Source: Piezodorus guildinii (taxonomy: Eukaryota; Arthropoda; Insecta; Hemiptera; Pentatomidae). From it: DNA of 64,000 nt. Positions 21,130 to 33,168 of this stretch are shown here, piece by piece (positions within the stretch are counted from its first letter, which is position 1; every line of letters begins with the position of its first letter). The stretch lies in the NCBI GenBank assembly GCA_023052935.1, contig CM041293.1, positions 152,085,474-152,149,473 of the forward strand. Reading direction: 5' to 3'. The notes beneath the pieces are model-generated. The model did no database searches. It was not told the DNA's origin and saw nothing but the letters and a program-made list of their open reading frames with translations. A program made the position numbers and the translations under genes.

Positions 21130-22000
21130 CTGTATAATTTTATAAAAGTAGGAAGGTCTACTTAATAGGGCTATCTATTTCTGGGTTCCGGATTCAAACC
21201 CGCGTGTAGCAGAATAATTATTTAGAGTTGGCCCTCATATTATCCAGCTTCTAATGAGAACCCAAAATAATAAAAAAAAAACTGGTATTGGAATTTAGTC
21301 TCGATTTTATCATTTAAGCGAGTTAGACAAAGAAACAAGAATATTGGACTTGATTGAGAAATGTCTCTGTCCTAATCGCAACTGCTAACATCCTGAATTA
21401 GCTAAACATTATAGGATATCTCTAGCATCGAGCTTAATTAAAACCGTCCATTACCACAAAAATCTCGTGATTACGCTAAGATAAATAAACTTGATAGGCT
21501 AGAAAGATTTGAGCTGTAAGCCACGGCTGAACGAAGGAAATACAGCATAATCTAAAGAAGATACAAACAGGATTAAAAGTTTCTACCAGAAAGGAGTAAG
21601 TGGCTTACTCAAACTTAGCGGGTTATGAACTGTTTGCTTTATTCCTGTTTAAAATACTTCCATCCAGGAGGGGGAAATACCTGTGAGGCTCTTGAATAAA
21701 CTTCCGAAGAAGAAGCTTTCAACAACTTATCTTCCTATAAGAGTTTTCATTACTGGATCAAGGCAAACATTCTTAGCCTGCCGGACAAAGAAATTTTTAA
21801 GAAAGCCCAATATTTTCTTTGTTTAGGAAGAGAAATCTCTCATTTCCTTTAAGCATTGAATTCATTTCTACTTTCTTAAGAATAAAAAAGTATTAGCAAG
21901 CAACATATTTCAAAAATTATTCTCATTGTTATTGATTTGATTAAGGTTTGGTCTCATTAAGATTCTAAGTTTGATTTTACTATATTCAAAATTAAAAGAA
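21130..22000. other. Spacer with short dispersed repeats
   Basis: The stretch at 21040-21125 resembles 19270-19350, and 21240-21300 resembles 19893-19950, both in direct orientation, so this area shares an older duplication with 19.3-20.0 kb. A GGGTTTGAATCC B-box-like sequence on the minus strand lies near 21190-21205. I saw no A box. Confidence 0.4.
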
Positions 22001-22006
22001 AAGATT

Positions 22007-22762
22007 TTTGTAATCTATAGCTTATTAAAGACTTATTATTATTCACCGAAATTCACAGTGTGTGTGTTTGTGTGTGGTAAGTCCAGCGCGAGAACGAAAA
22101 GTTCTATGAAACTGAAAATTTATATTTAAGACAACTTGTTACGGTTAAAATTTGCAAAAAGAATTAATATAAATAAAAAAATTCCTAACCGTAACTATGC
22201 CCCAGAGTCTCAGTGGAGACGGCTGGTTCCACAATAAATATTTCACGAGCGCCAAGCTATTTGTTAAAAAAAAAAAATAAGGTAAATAGCGAAACTCTTT
22301 AAATTAATAATATCTTTAATGAAAATAAATAAAAAATTAAAATTAAATTTACAAACCAAAAAAAAAGTTATCAATAACAGGTGGATACGAATTCGTTACC
22401 TCACAGTCTGAAACCGTTTACCTATCGCATGAGCTATGGCATCATATGGCGTCACCATACCTTTATACAGTATTAGACTCAACGGGGTTGTACGGTATTA
22501 ACTTTTTAAGGTTAATATTAATAAGTAAATATTCAAGACCCAATTTTTAAATTAAAAAAAAGAATACATGGTTAAATTGGTTATACAAAAACTAAAAAAC
22601 ATAATTTTATTTCTAATAAAAAAAAAAGGAAAAGAAATAAATTATTCAACAACAAAACATATTTACAACTTATACTAACTTTTTTTTTCTATTATCTGAA
22701 ACTACCACTTTCGTTTATCAGTCACCAAACACAAACCAAAAGCTATTTACAAAATGATATTA
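22007..22762 (+). repeat. Direct duplication, copy A (~755 bp)
   Basis: It is nearly identical to 23022-23780 at an offset of 1015-1017 bp. Most differences are single-base length changes in homopolymers or short repeats. It contains the left part of the R1 repeat and the start of an LTR-like sequence (TGTTACGG at 22137). The 260 bp between the copies is unrelated to what follows copy B. Confidence 0.85.
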
Positions 22763-23021
22763 ATTAGTGAATTTATTCCAATTTTTTCTTTTTTTATTTA
22801 TTTTTTTATATATATATATATTTTTTTGTTTTCTTTCTTTCTTTATTTTTTTTCTTATAGTTCCGGGAGCAGAGAACATTCTTTGACGAACCTAATAAGT
22901 GAACTAACTGTTTCACTAGAGTCCTTAAAGCTCCCACTCTAGCTAGTTAAGTTTATCCATTTGTACATGGAATTTGGGGCAGTCCCTTTTCTTCTATATA
23001 CTTCTATCTCGTTAAAAATCT

Positions 23022-23780
23022 CTTGTAATCTATAGCTTATTAAAGACTTATTATTATTCACCGAAATTCACAGTGTGTGTGTTTGTGTGTGTAAGTCCAG
23101 CGCGAGAACGAAAAGTTCTATGAAACTGAAAATTTATATTTAAGACAACTTGTTACGGTTAAAATTTGCAAAAAGAATTAATATAAATTAAAAAAATTCC
23201 CTAACCGTAACTATGCCCAGAGTCTCAGTGGAGACGGGCTGGTTCCACAATAAATATTTCACGAGCGCCAAGCTATTTGTTAAAAAAAAAAAATAAGGTA
23301 AATAGCGAAACTCTTTAAATTAATAATATCTTTAATGAAAATAAATAAAAAATTAAAATTAAATTTACAAACCAAAAAAAAAGTTATCAATAACAGGTGG
23401 ATACGAATTCGTTACCTCACAGTCTGAAACCGTTTACCTATCGCATGAGCTATGGCATCATATGGCGTCACCATACCTTTATACAGTATTAGACTCAACG
23501 GGGTTGTTACGGTATTAACTTTTTAAGGTTAATATTAATAAGTAAATATTCAAGACCCAATTTTTAAATTAAAAAAAAGATACATGGTTAAATTGGTTAT
23601 ACAAAAACTAAAAACATAATTTTATTTCTAATAAAAAAAAAAGGAAAAGAAATAAATTATTCAACAACAAAACATATTTACAACTTATACTAACTTTTTT
23701 TTTTTCTATTATCTGAAACTACCACTTTCGTTTATCAGTCACCAAACACAAACCAAAAGCTATTTACAAAATGATATTAA
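23022..23780 (+). repeat. Direct duplication, copy B (~755 bp)
   Basis: It is the partner of 22007-22762. Its right part forms the first half of the LTR-like insertion 23151-24250. It also has a tRNA-like stretch on the minus strand near 23395-23470 (A-box-like TAGCTCATGCGATAGG and a poor B box), which is present in copy A as well. Confidence 0.85.
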
Positions 23781-24250
23781 CCTAGGTTCGGGATTAGGGT
23801 TAGGTTTGGGGTTAGGAGGAAGGCAGTTTTTCAGTTTCCAATTTCTCCTCAAGAACCAAACCTTGGTTGGCTTCCTTGTCCGGCCGAGTTCACCCGTCTG
23901 GACTTGTTCCTGGTCACACTAATTATATCAGTATATTCTAAACAACTCGGTAATAGCTGCTATACCACAATGTCTCTTTTTTACACACCCTCTCCGAGAG
24001 CTCACAGCCTTCTTCATTTTGCTGCTACACTCCCCTTATCCCTCACCGGAGTTTATAATAAATACTTGCTTCAGTAATACTTAATCTAAGCTTAAAGATA
24101 ATACGAACGTTTTAATTACCTATTTACATTTAACATACATTTATTTATTTGTTTAATATATTTTTTCCTAATAACCCTCATCGAGCTATCAAAAGTAACC
24201 TTAATTTATATTTAACTCAACTGATATTTTTTTTTTTTTTTCCTGTAACA
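23151..24250 (+). mobile_element. LTR-like insertion (solo LTR candidate, 1.1 kb)
   Basis: The segment begins TGTTACGG and ends CCTGTAACA, so it has the TG...CA ends of an LTR. It is flanked by AACT at 23147-23150 and 24251-24254. The flanks join to give the R1 repeat, and the R1 copy at 53 kb reads uninterrupted through the same point (ATACAACTATATG). Empty-site and target-duplication evidence therefore agree. No internal domain is present and the sequence is non-coding. Confidence 0.65.
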
Positions 24251-24610
24251 AACTATACGCCAGAGATGTTACAGAAACTTTTTCATCAAAATCAGCTAAC
24301 CAGAAGAGCCACTTAATGACATGCATTTCGAACCTTTTTATGATTTTTTCTAAAACGACTCAAACGATTTTGATTAAACTCTCTATACGATGTAAAATTA
24401 AATGGGCTTTAACATCATGAAGGTCTCATTTTTATTGAAATAGCCTGACAGGGCTTTAATGCCGATAGTTTAAAATTTCTACCACTAAAGTACCTTCAAC
24501 TTTGTAGTTTTTATAAAATTGATCCTAACATCTGATTAGCATTCCTAAAAAAATGGATAAATATATAAGTTAATTTTTTAAATAAATGAGTTAAATTTTA
24601 TAAGTTAAAG
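24251..24610 (+). repeat. R1 dispersed repeat (right part)
   Basis: It is homologous to 39120-39400 and 53020-53190. Shared landmarks are GAGATGTTACAG, CTTTTTCATCAAAAT, ACCATGCATTT-like and CGATTTTGATTA. The left part of this copy lies at about 23080-23150, on the other side of the LTR-like insertion. Non-coding. The ATTTTGAT style of sequence is seen in some insect Helitron/Helentron non-autonomous elements, but I cannot confirm that. Confidence 0.6.
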
Positions 24611-24624
24611 CACACACCAGATAA

Positions 24625-24810
24625 ATAATACGCATTAGAAGTCGGATAAACAAGAAAATAATACTAACCACATATCTAGAAAAACCACAAGGAATCTCAG
24701 AAACTAAAAAGTACTAAATCACATGTACCTATATGATACATTAAAGTGGATTTCCAGAATTCATAAAATGATTTATATTCATCAATAATAACTCCTTTCT
24801 CACCACTTTA
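24625..24810 (+). repeat. Direct repeat pair, copy 1
   Basis: It matches 25428-25590, from AATAATACGCATTAGAAGTC through CTTTCTCACCACTTTAAAT, with scattered substitutions and small indels. Non-coding. Confidence 0.75.
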
Positions 24811-25427
24811 AATTAAAGGGGCAGATGCTCCTCCTAAGTGCGGGACGTTTGTGGCACCCTGATACCAGTGAAGCGGCTATGGGAAAGGCGGCGGGATCTC
24901 TCGTGTTCAGCTTTTCTATCCATAAATGGGGAAAAAACCAAATACAGTGCTTAAGCATATTTTAACTGTTTTATAAAAGCATGAGTGTGATTATTGTTAA
25001 CATATTCATTTATTTGTTGTTTGTATTTATTTTTATCACTTATTATTTTTTTGTTATTTTATATATTATTAGATTTTCTATATTATGTAATCGGATATGA
25101 CCTTTTTTTTTGTTATATTTTATAATTGTAGTATAAAATCATTATTGTCTATTTTGAGACAAATATTAATATTTCTTAGAAAAAATTACACCCCTCCCCC
25201 CAAAAAAAACTAATAAATAAATAGAAAATAATATTGAGACTGTGTTATCCTGAGATTAACGCACTGGAATACTTTTCTCCTGTCCCTGTTTCGAACCACT
25301 TTTTTATTTTGTTAATCCAACAAACATAGGGCATGTGAACATGGGATCGGGAGACTCTACTGAGGCTCAACTAACCTCCATAAACTCGGTACTTCGGGGA
25401 CCCTAATTAGTACTTAAAATTAGGAAG

Positions 25428-25590
25428 AAAATAATACGTATTAGAAGTCGCATAAACAAGAAAAAAATAATAACCACAAATCTAGAAAAACCACAAGAAA
25501 TAACAGAAAATAAAAAGTACTAAATCACAGTACCTATGATACATTAAGGTGATTTATATTCATCCGTAATAACTCCTTTCTCACCACTTT
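25428..25590 (+). repeat. Direct repeat pair, copy 2
   Basis: It is the partner of 24625-24810, shortened by an internal deletion near 25545. The 600 bp between the copies holds no recognisable gene. Confidence 0.75.
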
Positions 25591-26054
25591 AAATAGTTTT
25601 TTTTTTCTGAATGACATTTAGGAAGGAAATTATTTCGCCATGCAAAAGGGAAACACTGAAGACGCGAGGAGGGAGATACAGGAAAAAAAAAAAAAAAACA
25701 TGAAGCTGCCCCCTTCCCCTTTATCTGTGAAGTTTCCTTTAATAAATGATGCTATTCATAACACGGGCTGTTATTCATCAGGAGAAATTTGATATTCACT
25801 GCATGTGCTCTCTTTTTTTATACTTTGTATTTAATGTTGTTTTCTTTTGTTAGCTTTTTATCTAAGGTCATATAGTATTACACGAAAAATGTTTAGTAAA
25901 ATTTGAGTTAAAATCATTGAAAAAAAACTATTATTAAGTTCTTCCTTATCGTTTCCTAGCTTCATTCATGTCTTTAATTTCGATACCATCGTTTCGCCAA
26001 CCATGCTGCTAGCTTTTTCCATTTTCTAAGTAAGAGTCGAATTTAATTAAATTT

Positions 26055-27105
26055 TTTCGTGGCGTTTGACCGAGTCTGGCACCCGGGATTGGTTTATAAG
26101 CTCCATCTATTTCTCTCTCCTACCTATTTTCTTATTATCCAGTCCTACCTTGCTGATAGATCTTTCAAAAAAATTAAAATAAGTCCTATTCCTTCCTTTT
26201 TTTTTTTTTCAATCTGCTTGTGTTCCTCAAGGGAGCATCCTAGGATCCGTTCTTTAAACAGCCTATACAGCTGATATCCCAACCCATCCTAACACTTTCC
26301 TTTCTACCTATGCTGATGACACAGTGCTATCAGTAGATAATGATCCAGTTAATGCCTCTCACACTCTTCAATCCCACATCCAAGACCTTGAAGTATGGTG
26401 CCAGAATTGGAGGATTAAAATTAATTCTAACAAATCCCACCAGATAACCTTTACCCTTCGTCGTAAACCAATGGCTTCCTGTCCTACAGTGTCCTTTAAT
26501 GATACTCCACTAGCCCCTGTTGATAAGATGCGATACCAATCACTCCACATTGACAAACGTCTAAATTGGAATCCCCATACCAGAAGGAAAGTACAAGAAC
26601 CTGCCTGACATTTTCGACTGATTCAACACTTAATTACAAATGACTTATTTATATGAACATCATAAGACCGATATAGACTTACGGAGTAGAGCTATGGGGC
26701 TCCACTAAACCACCGAATTCCTCTCGTATCCAATACTTACAATCCCGAATCCTTCGGAAAATCCTCAATGCTCCTTATTTCGTCACAAATAAACTCATTC
26801 ATAATGACCTTAATATTCCATATGTTGCTGACTTAACCCGAACCAGATACGATTCCTTCCATACAAACTCCATTCCCACTACAATTCATTAGTTTTAATT
26901 TTTGCTTCCTCTTCAATCCCTGATAATCCTCCGAGCGTTTGAAAAGATGGCCACTAAACGTTCTAGTTTAGAATATTTTTAGAGTGCTGCAAAAAGGTGG
27001 TGTCTTTACATGTATTTCACGATAAGTTTCAATGTAAACATCACATTTACTTTATGTATTTTTTTAAATACAGTTGTAGATATCAATAAATATGTTTCCA
27101 AAAAT
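26055..27105 (+). pseudogene. Jockey LINE fragment, 5'-truncated and decayed
   Basis: It starts in the middle of the RT domain (AFDRVWHPGLVYKL at 26060). It continues through YADDTVLSV (about 26310), NWRIKINSNKSHQITFTLRR, and a decayed C-terminal region to a 3' UTR ending TACAGTTGTAGAT near 27090. It has several frame breaks and stops. It belongs to the same family as the intact copy at 61.0-63.7 kb and the fragment at 40.6 kb. Confidence 0.85.
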
Positions 27106-27109
27106 TTTA

Positions 27110-28150
27110 TTCGTTGTTAAAGAAAATTAAATAAGCGGTTGAAACCAGGAAACCATTATAAAGTTAGCAATAGTATAATCTATAGAAACCTAAAGAGTTT
27201 TCTTTGATTTGGCTATCATACGCACTTTTTTTTAAATTTATTTATTGATATTTACAGCTGTATAATAAATAAATAAAATACATGATACGCACTTAAATTT
27301 GTCTACCATTACGTCTAATTCGCCCATTAATTATCAAATTTATGAAAGCTTGAGCCGAAAACCCTTAGAAAAATTGACTAAGAAAATATCACCGAACAAA
27401 GAAAATATCATTTTGTTAATCATGAATATGTTCAAGCCACCAATTTTTTGTTTGTTTTTGTTTATTGACCTATTGGTTGGGGATGAACCTATATTTCATT
27501 TTTTGAATACATAAGAATATTTAAAGTCACATAAATTTTGTTCTAGACATTATGTCGCTCCAGAAATAGTTTTTATAATAATATGAAAAATCTCATCAGG
27601 AATGTTTTAAAAATTATAACAATGGTTTTAGCAATTATTATTTATAAAACTTTTTAAAAATTATGCAATAAAAAATAATTTCATTATAAAAAAATCAAAT
27701 GATTCTAAAAGGCTTTATATACGGCGCGGAACAACGATTAAATTCATCTCCAAGGAAACTTGAGCATACTAGAGAAATTAATTTACAAAAAGAGGGGAGG
27801 TAAAGAGGTGTAATGGTGATTATGAATAAGAAGGTAGAAGAGGCCTTTGTTCCTGAAACAACTTAAAGCTACCCAATTAACTTGCTAACAAAATTTCTTC
27901 AAGGTTATGTAATTAAGTAACACAAAAGCAATTCCCAAAGGACTTTGATTTCTACTTGCTTACAATATATTACATAATACTCTATACGTCATAGATTATG
28001 TTTAATTTTTTTAACATGGGTAATTAAAGTAAGTAATTTGAGAGTTTAGTAATCCGTGAAAAGCCTTTATTTATTTATTGTCAATATTAGATTGTTATCT
28101 ATATATCGTTATATCTATTGTTATATAGATCCTCAGCTAAAATTAATCTT
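27110..28150. other. AT-rich spacer
   Basis: A short LINE-3'-like stretch (minus strand, 27230-27295) has a TACAGCTGT motif and AAATAAATAAAT. Otherwise nothing is recognisable. Confidence 0.45.
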
Positions 28151-28275
28151 TAAGAACCTGGCGGCTAAGTGTGATCTCGTCTTCATTGCACGGCCTTTGG
28201 CCTAGAAACTACGAATCTGTATGTACTGAGTCCAAGACCTTCCAAGGGTTGTAGTCATCTAGAAAAGTATATCCT
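28150..28275 (+). mobile_element. SINE family 1 body fragment
   Basis: It is homologous to the minus-strand body of the SINE at 5395-5693: CCTGGCGGCTAAG, then TTGGCCTAGAAAC, then TGTA(T)GTACTGA. The tRNA-like head is missing. Confidence 0.6.
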
Positions 28276-28390
28276 GATAGATTTATATCATGAATATTGT
28301 ATCAATTAAAAAAAAAAAATATTACCACTTTAAAGTATGATTTAATTTCGAACCACATAGAAGCACAATGGTCAATCTGACCAGTATTAG

Positions 28391-28446
<56 letters not shown>
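28391..28446. repeat. (TA)n microsatellite
   Basis: About 28 TA dinucleotides directly abut the truncated 5' end of the RTE-like LINE. Confidence 0.95.
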
Positions 28447-28448
<2 letters not shown>

Positions 28449-28449
28449 A

Positions 28450-30190
28450 AAAGAGAGTATCTTAAAGGCAAAATAATAGAAATAGGTAAAGGTATAAACA
28501 AATCGCGTAAAAGATTTGAACCTCTATTGAATGCGGTTAAAGATGCAAATAACAATATAATTGCAGATCCTTCTGAGATATTAAATAAATTTAAACAACA
28601 CTTTGACGGAATATTGAATACGGAAAATAATAATCAATCCCCTCTCTCTGAATATCAGAGCGCTAAACCATGGATAGACGCACCGATTAAAGAGGAAGTC
28701 GAAATGGCGATAGGAAAATTAAAACGTTATAAGGCTGCAGGAAATGATAATATCACGAGTGAACTAATCAAGGCGTGTGGAGAAGCGGGCGTTTCCAAAA
28801 TACATTTTTTAGTTAAAAAGATCTGGGAAACTGAAAAAATGCCCGAAGAATGGAAAGAATCAATACTTATTCCGATTCACAAAACAGGACCTAGGTCGGA
28901 TTGTAACAACTATCGTGGGATCTCCCTTCTCCTAGTATGCTATAAAATATTCTCGTCAATTCTAACTAGTCGAATCACGGAATACGCTGAGGAAATTATC
29001 GGAGATTACCAATGTGGTTTTAGGCGGAATCGCTCGACTATTGACCAAATATTTTCCTTACGTCAAATATTAGAGAAAAAATTGGAATACAACGGTGAAG
29101 TCCATCAACTTTATATCGATTTTAATAAGGCTTATGATTCAATAGACCGTCAGAAGCTATACAACATCATGATTGAACAGGGAATACCTAGAAAGTTAGT
29201 AAACCTAGTAGAGATGTGTTTGTCGGAAACATTCCATAAAGTTAGAATCGGTCATAATTACTCCGAGAGATTTGAGGTGCGATCGGGTTTGAAACAGGGT
29301 GACCCCCTTTCACCTGTGTTATTTAATATAGCTTAAGAATATGTCATAGAAAAGGTGATGTGTACCGAGAAAGGCTTAAATATGGGTGACAAGATTCCGG
29401 TTTTGGGGTATGCCGATGATCTGGTACTGCTAGGTGAAGACGCGGAAACCATACAACTAAATACAAGTGTGTTACTAAAAACCGGTAAAGAAATAGGACT
29501 CGAATTAAATACCGATAAGACGAAGTATATGATTAGTAGCAGAAACGGTGTCGATCTTGGTGATATTAATGTATCAGGTCATACTTTTAGTATTTAGGTT
29601 CAATTATAACTAGAAAAAATGAAATCCAGGAAGAAAATAATTCCCGGTTAAAGGTGGGAAATGCGTTTTATTATTCAGTTGCTGAGTTACTTAGTTCGCG
29701 GCTTCTATCTAAAAACTTAAAGATTAGAATTTATAAAACTATTATTATTCTTCTAACGGTTCTTTACGGATGTGAAAGGTGGCCGCTTACTTTGAAGGAT
29801 GAACAACGGCTTAAGGTTATGGAAAATAAGGTATTGCGTAAAATATTTGGTCCGAAGAGAGATGAGGCCACTGGGGAGTTTGGAAGGTTGCACAACGCGG
29901 AATTGCGGAGCTTGCATCCTTTGAATATAATTGAGCTGATTGCATCGCGAAGACTCAAATGGGCGAGTAAAGTTGTTGGGCTCGATGACGAGCGGATTCC
30001 GAGAAAGTTGGTATTTGCTGATCCGACTGGTAGGCGTCCGAAAGGTAGGCCGAAGCGGAGATGGGAGGATTGCGCTAAGGCTGATCTCGGGAGCTTGGGC
30101 TTGAATGGTGAACATTGGACGAGTCTGTGTAGCCGGAATTTGGTGGTATCGGCATCGAACCTTCGGGTTCGCTAAGCCTATATTATTATT
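28450..30190 (+). pseudogene. RTE-like LINE, RT and C-terminal region, 5'-truncated
   Basis: The protein copies element RNA. Visible parts are a lead-in (NIIADPSEILNKFKQHF), then RT motifs KAAGNDNITSELIK, WKESILIPIHK, NNYRGISLL, QCGFRRNRSTIDQIF, LYIDFNKAYDSI, SGLKQGDPLSPVLFNIA and YADDLVLLG (about 29410). A C-terminal region LYGCERWPL, ENKVLRKIFGPKR and GRPKRRWEDC follows. The endonuclease half is absent. TAA at 29334-29336 is an in-frame nonsense codon, and the frame is also lost near 29590 by a small deletion. The 3' end is a TATTATTATTATTTTATTAT tail. The C-terminal style suggests the RTE-like endonuclease-RT group; clade not certain. Confidence 0.85.
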
Positions 30191-30197
30191 ATTTTAT

Positions 30198-30244
<47 letters not shown>

Positions 30245-30480
30245 TATTATAATGATATATATATATAACAGATATATCATATCAAAGTAGACTTCGTATC
30301 TATGTTTTGATAAGTATTACCTTGGAAACAAATTAAATTGCTATTAGCTTTAAAAAAGAATAATTTAAATTTATTTAGAAATGAATTGTGACTATACTCA
30401 ATGTTGTGATAATATATACAGAATATAAATAATAAGTAAATTTTTGTGAATTCGATTAAAAAAAATTAATTTACAAAACT
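30190..30480. repeat. TA/TAT-rich simple repeat and AT-rich spacer
   Basis: The ATT-type tail of the LINE runs into about 60 bases of TA repeats (30200-30270). No gene is present. Confidence 0.8.
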
Positions 30481-30481
30481 A

Positions 30482-31045
30482 TTGTGTTGTGTCACATGAA
30501 ATGCCCGTTTTCAAGGTTAAGAGTTTTTATTAAAAATACGATATGAAAACAAGTGTGGTAATCTGTTAATTACAGGTGGTAATCTGTTGGAGACAACTCG
30601 GGAGAATACGGTGGGTGCGGAAGAACTTCGTAGCCCAGTTCTTTCAATTGTCGCACGGTATGTTTTGAAACATGGGGTCTTGCTGCCGCTCAGTGAGGTC
30701 ATGAGGTACCTATGTACCTTCATACTTTCGCAATACACTTTAAATGTCTGAAAACGGTAAATGCACTTGCATTTAGTACTGCTGAGAGTCCTTTAACTGT
30801 TTGGTAGGGGTTTCCTTCTACTGTATGTTCGAGGACATCGTTGTCTATTACGGACGGAGGTCTTCCTCGGAGCAAGTTTTCCAAGTCGGTATCCCAGCTG
30901 AAAACTTAGCAAACCATCGGCGAATGGTCCGTTTATTAACACTCCCTTCCCCAAACGCCTTGCAAATATTTCTAGCGGCCTCAGCTGCTGAATGGCCGAG
31001 GATAAACTCGTACAAAAATATTACTCGAAAATCGCAGAAAGAGTA
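30482..31045 (-). pseudogene. Internally deleted mariner (copy 1), one end truncated
   Basis: A mariner TIR (TTGTGTTGTGTCACATGAAA) begins at 30482 after TA. On the minus strand, the N-terminal DNA-binding part (DFRVIFLYEF, AARNICKAFGEGSVN, WFAKFSAG, GRPPSVIDNDVLE) is joined directly to the region around RPHVSKHTVRQLKELGYEVL and HPPYSP. The middle, with the first catalytic aspartate, is gone. The same junction is seen at 36968-37615. The right TIR is missing. Confidence 0.75.
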
Positions 31046-33168
31046 ACTTACTGATTCATATCGAAGTTAGGTGTACCCTATTTACTCTTGCCAAAAAATA
31101 TAAATTAGCATAAAACAAAATATTAGTTAGTGATGCTGCGGGTTACAGCTACAAATGGTATAAAAAAAAATTCACAGATTATAATAAGAAAATAAACATG
31201 TAATCAATGCTTAAAAAGAACCGTTTTGCAAACAATTAAAGTTTTAAAGAATGACAGTTTTGAAGTAATATTTAATGGTTTTGTTTGAACATATAACATT
31301 AAACTAACACTTATGTGTCCTCAGAATCCCCCCCGGACTGGATATATAAGAGAAATAAATAAGGATAGGAGTCGAGAAATAAATAAATAAGTTGTTAAAA
31401 CAGAAGCGTAGAAAGAAATCAAGACAATATGGGAATACGTACTTAACTCAGTGATATTTTTTAAAATTTTAGAAAAAAAAATATTAGGATAGCGAAATAT
31501 AATAATCAACATCTAAAATACAGACTTTTATAAGTCTTACACATACCAAAAAAAAAAAAAAAATAAATAAATCTCTAAAAATCTTTAAGCCAATTTAAAC
31601 GCAAAAAGATACTTATTTCTTGAGCCAGAAAAGAATCTGTATAATGAAGTTTGACCACTGTTTTGCTTTGCAAATGTCTGGCTATCTTTATGGAACAGAC
31701 CGAACCTGGTGTGAGCTTCTGGGTTTAGATCCTTATCCGGCCGGCATGCTAGCGCTAACTTAGTGGAAGAATTCCCGATTATTCCAAGTTTATAACTGTA
31801 ACACGCTCGTTAAAAAAATACTCTTTATCTGATAAGGGTAATTTTTCGGAGGCATCATTAATTTTTATGGCTGTCCTTATTATAAATGGATTACATAACA
31901 TTACTAAATTTTTTTTTCTTTAGATCGGCCAACCGCGCGCTGTAGTTTCCAGAGATTCGACTCCGCGATTCTCGATGATATTTAATAGCGTAGAGCTATC
32001 ACTCTCTACGTCTATTTTTGTGAGTGGCCACCAGCTGCCTGACGGGTCATAAATACGCGGAAGGAAGCATGTAAGTGGATCCCGATTTAATTAAATGCTT
32101 AAAAAAGTCCTCCCTGGATTGTGATTAAAACTCATAATCTTTTTTTTTTTTTCTTAGCCCTGGTGAAAGCCCAAACGTCGCACAGTGGAAAATTTGACCG
32201 ATTTAGGTGGAAACAATCCTGAAACTTGTCTATATTTAACCTTTACGGTAATAGATTACGGAAAAAATTATAAAAACTAATTAATTTTTTGACACGATTA
32301 ACTACATTTTAACTTCCCTACATTTTACGTTTGAAGTCCCGGAATACAGAAAAATTAATACAAACAATCGAATTATAGCTCGGAGTTGCAGAAACCTGCT
32401 AATAGATTTATTTTATATCAATTAGGAAATTCTTGGAATTATAGATTCCAAAAAATTTGATTTGGAGTGTTATGTCTGGAAAAATTATGTATCACCCAAA
32501 ACGCGAAAATAGCGAAAATTCTTTGTAATATCTAAAGACTAGAAGTATTGATGAAACAAATCCTTTGGTAACTTGTGGGTTATATAGTTTATCGTTATTG
32601 AATAGGGCATACATTTACAAATTGCTAAATTAACTCTACAGATGAGATTGCAATGTATATTCAATAGCGAGTTTGGAAATATAATGTCTTACCTGTCTGA
32701 ACAATGTCCATTGTTAAATAAAAGCTATAAGAATTTGGGCTAAAGACACCTTGAATACAATAAATGACCATCGAATAAAGATAATCCTACTGCCGGTTAT
32801 TAGGCACTAGTGTGAACCGGAATGATTCACTCATTTACTATTTATTTGTTAACATGGTATGGCGGGAAATATTAGTATTGCCGACTAATAATAAAAAGGT
32901 ATAGCACTGAAAAATTTTTGTTTTGACTTTTGTCCACCTAAATTGGTAATTTTGCACACTGTGCGTTGGCACAAAATAAAATAAGTTTGTTTTATTAGTG
33001 AGTGTATCTAAATGACAGCATTCTCAACCAACTTCTCAGCCCAAGAATTGTTTCAGGTTATTAAGATATTTTTCTTTTGATTAAGTCTAATCAAGCAAAG
33101 AAGTTTTTTTATTTTGTATCCGTACTAGATTGCCGAATCACACTCCCTATACAGTTCCAAACATCCCT
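31046..33168. other. AT-rich spacer with one SINE-like repeat
   Basis: The second copy of the 1560-1710 repeat lies at 31930-32075. It has a GATTCGACTCC B-box-like sequence and, upstream, a GGCCAACCGCG stretch. Otherwise no gene is visible. Short poly(A/T) tracts occur at 31548-31562 and 32143-32153. Confidence 0.45.

Noticed and set aside
23788..23822. Telomere-like TTAGG(G) repeats
   Set aside because: Only three or four degenerate units occur inside the LTR-like insertion, with no array.
28368..28449. Coding start with an Ile-Tyr repeat protein
   Set aside because: The frame there is only translation of the (TA)n microsatellite running into the truncated RTE frame.
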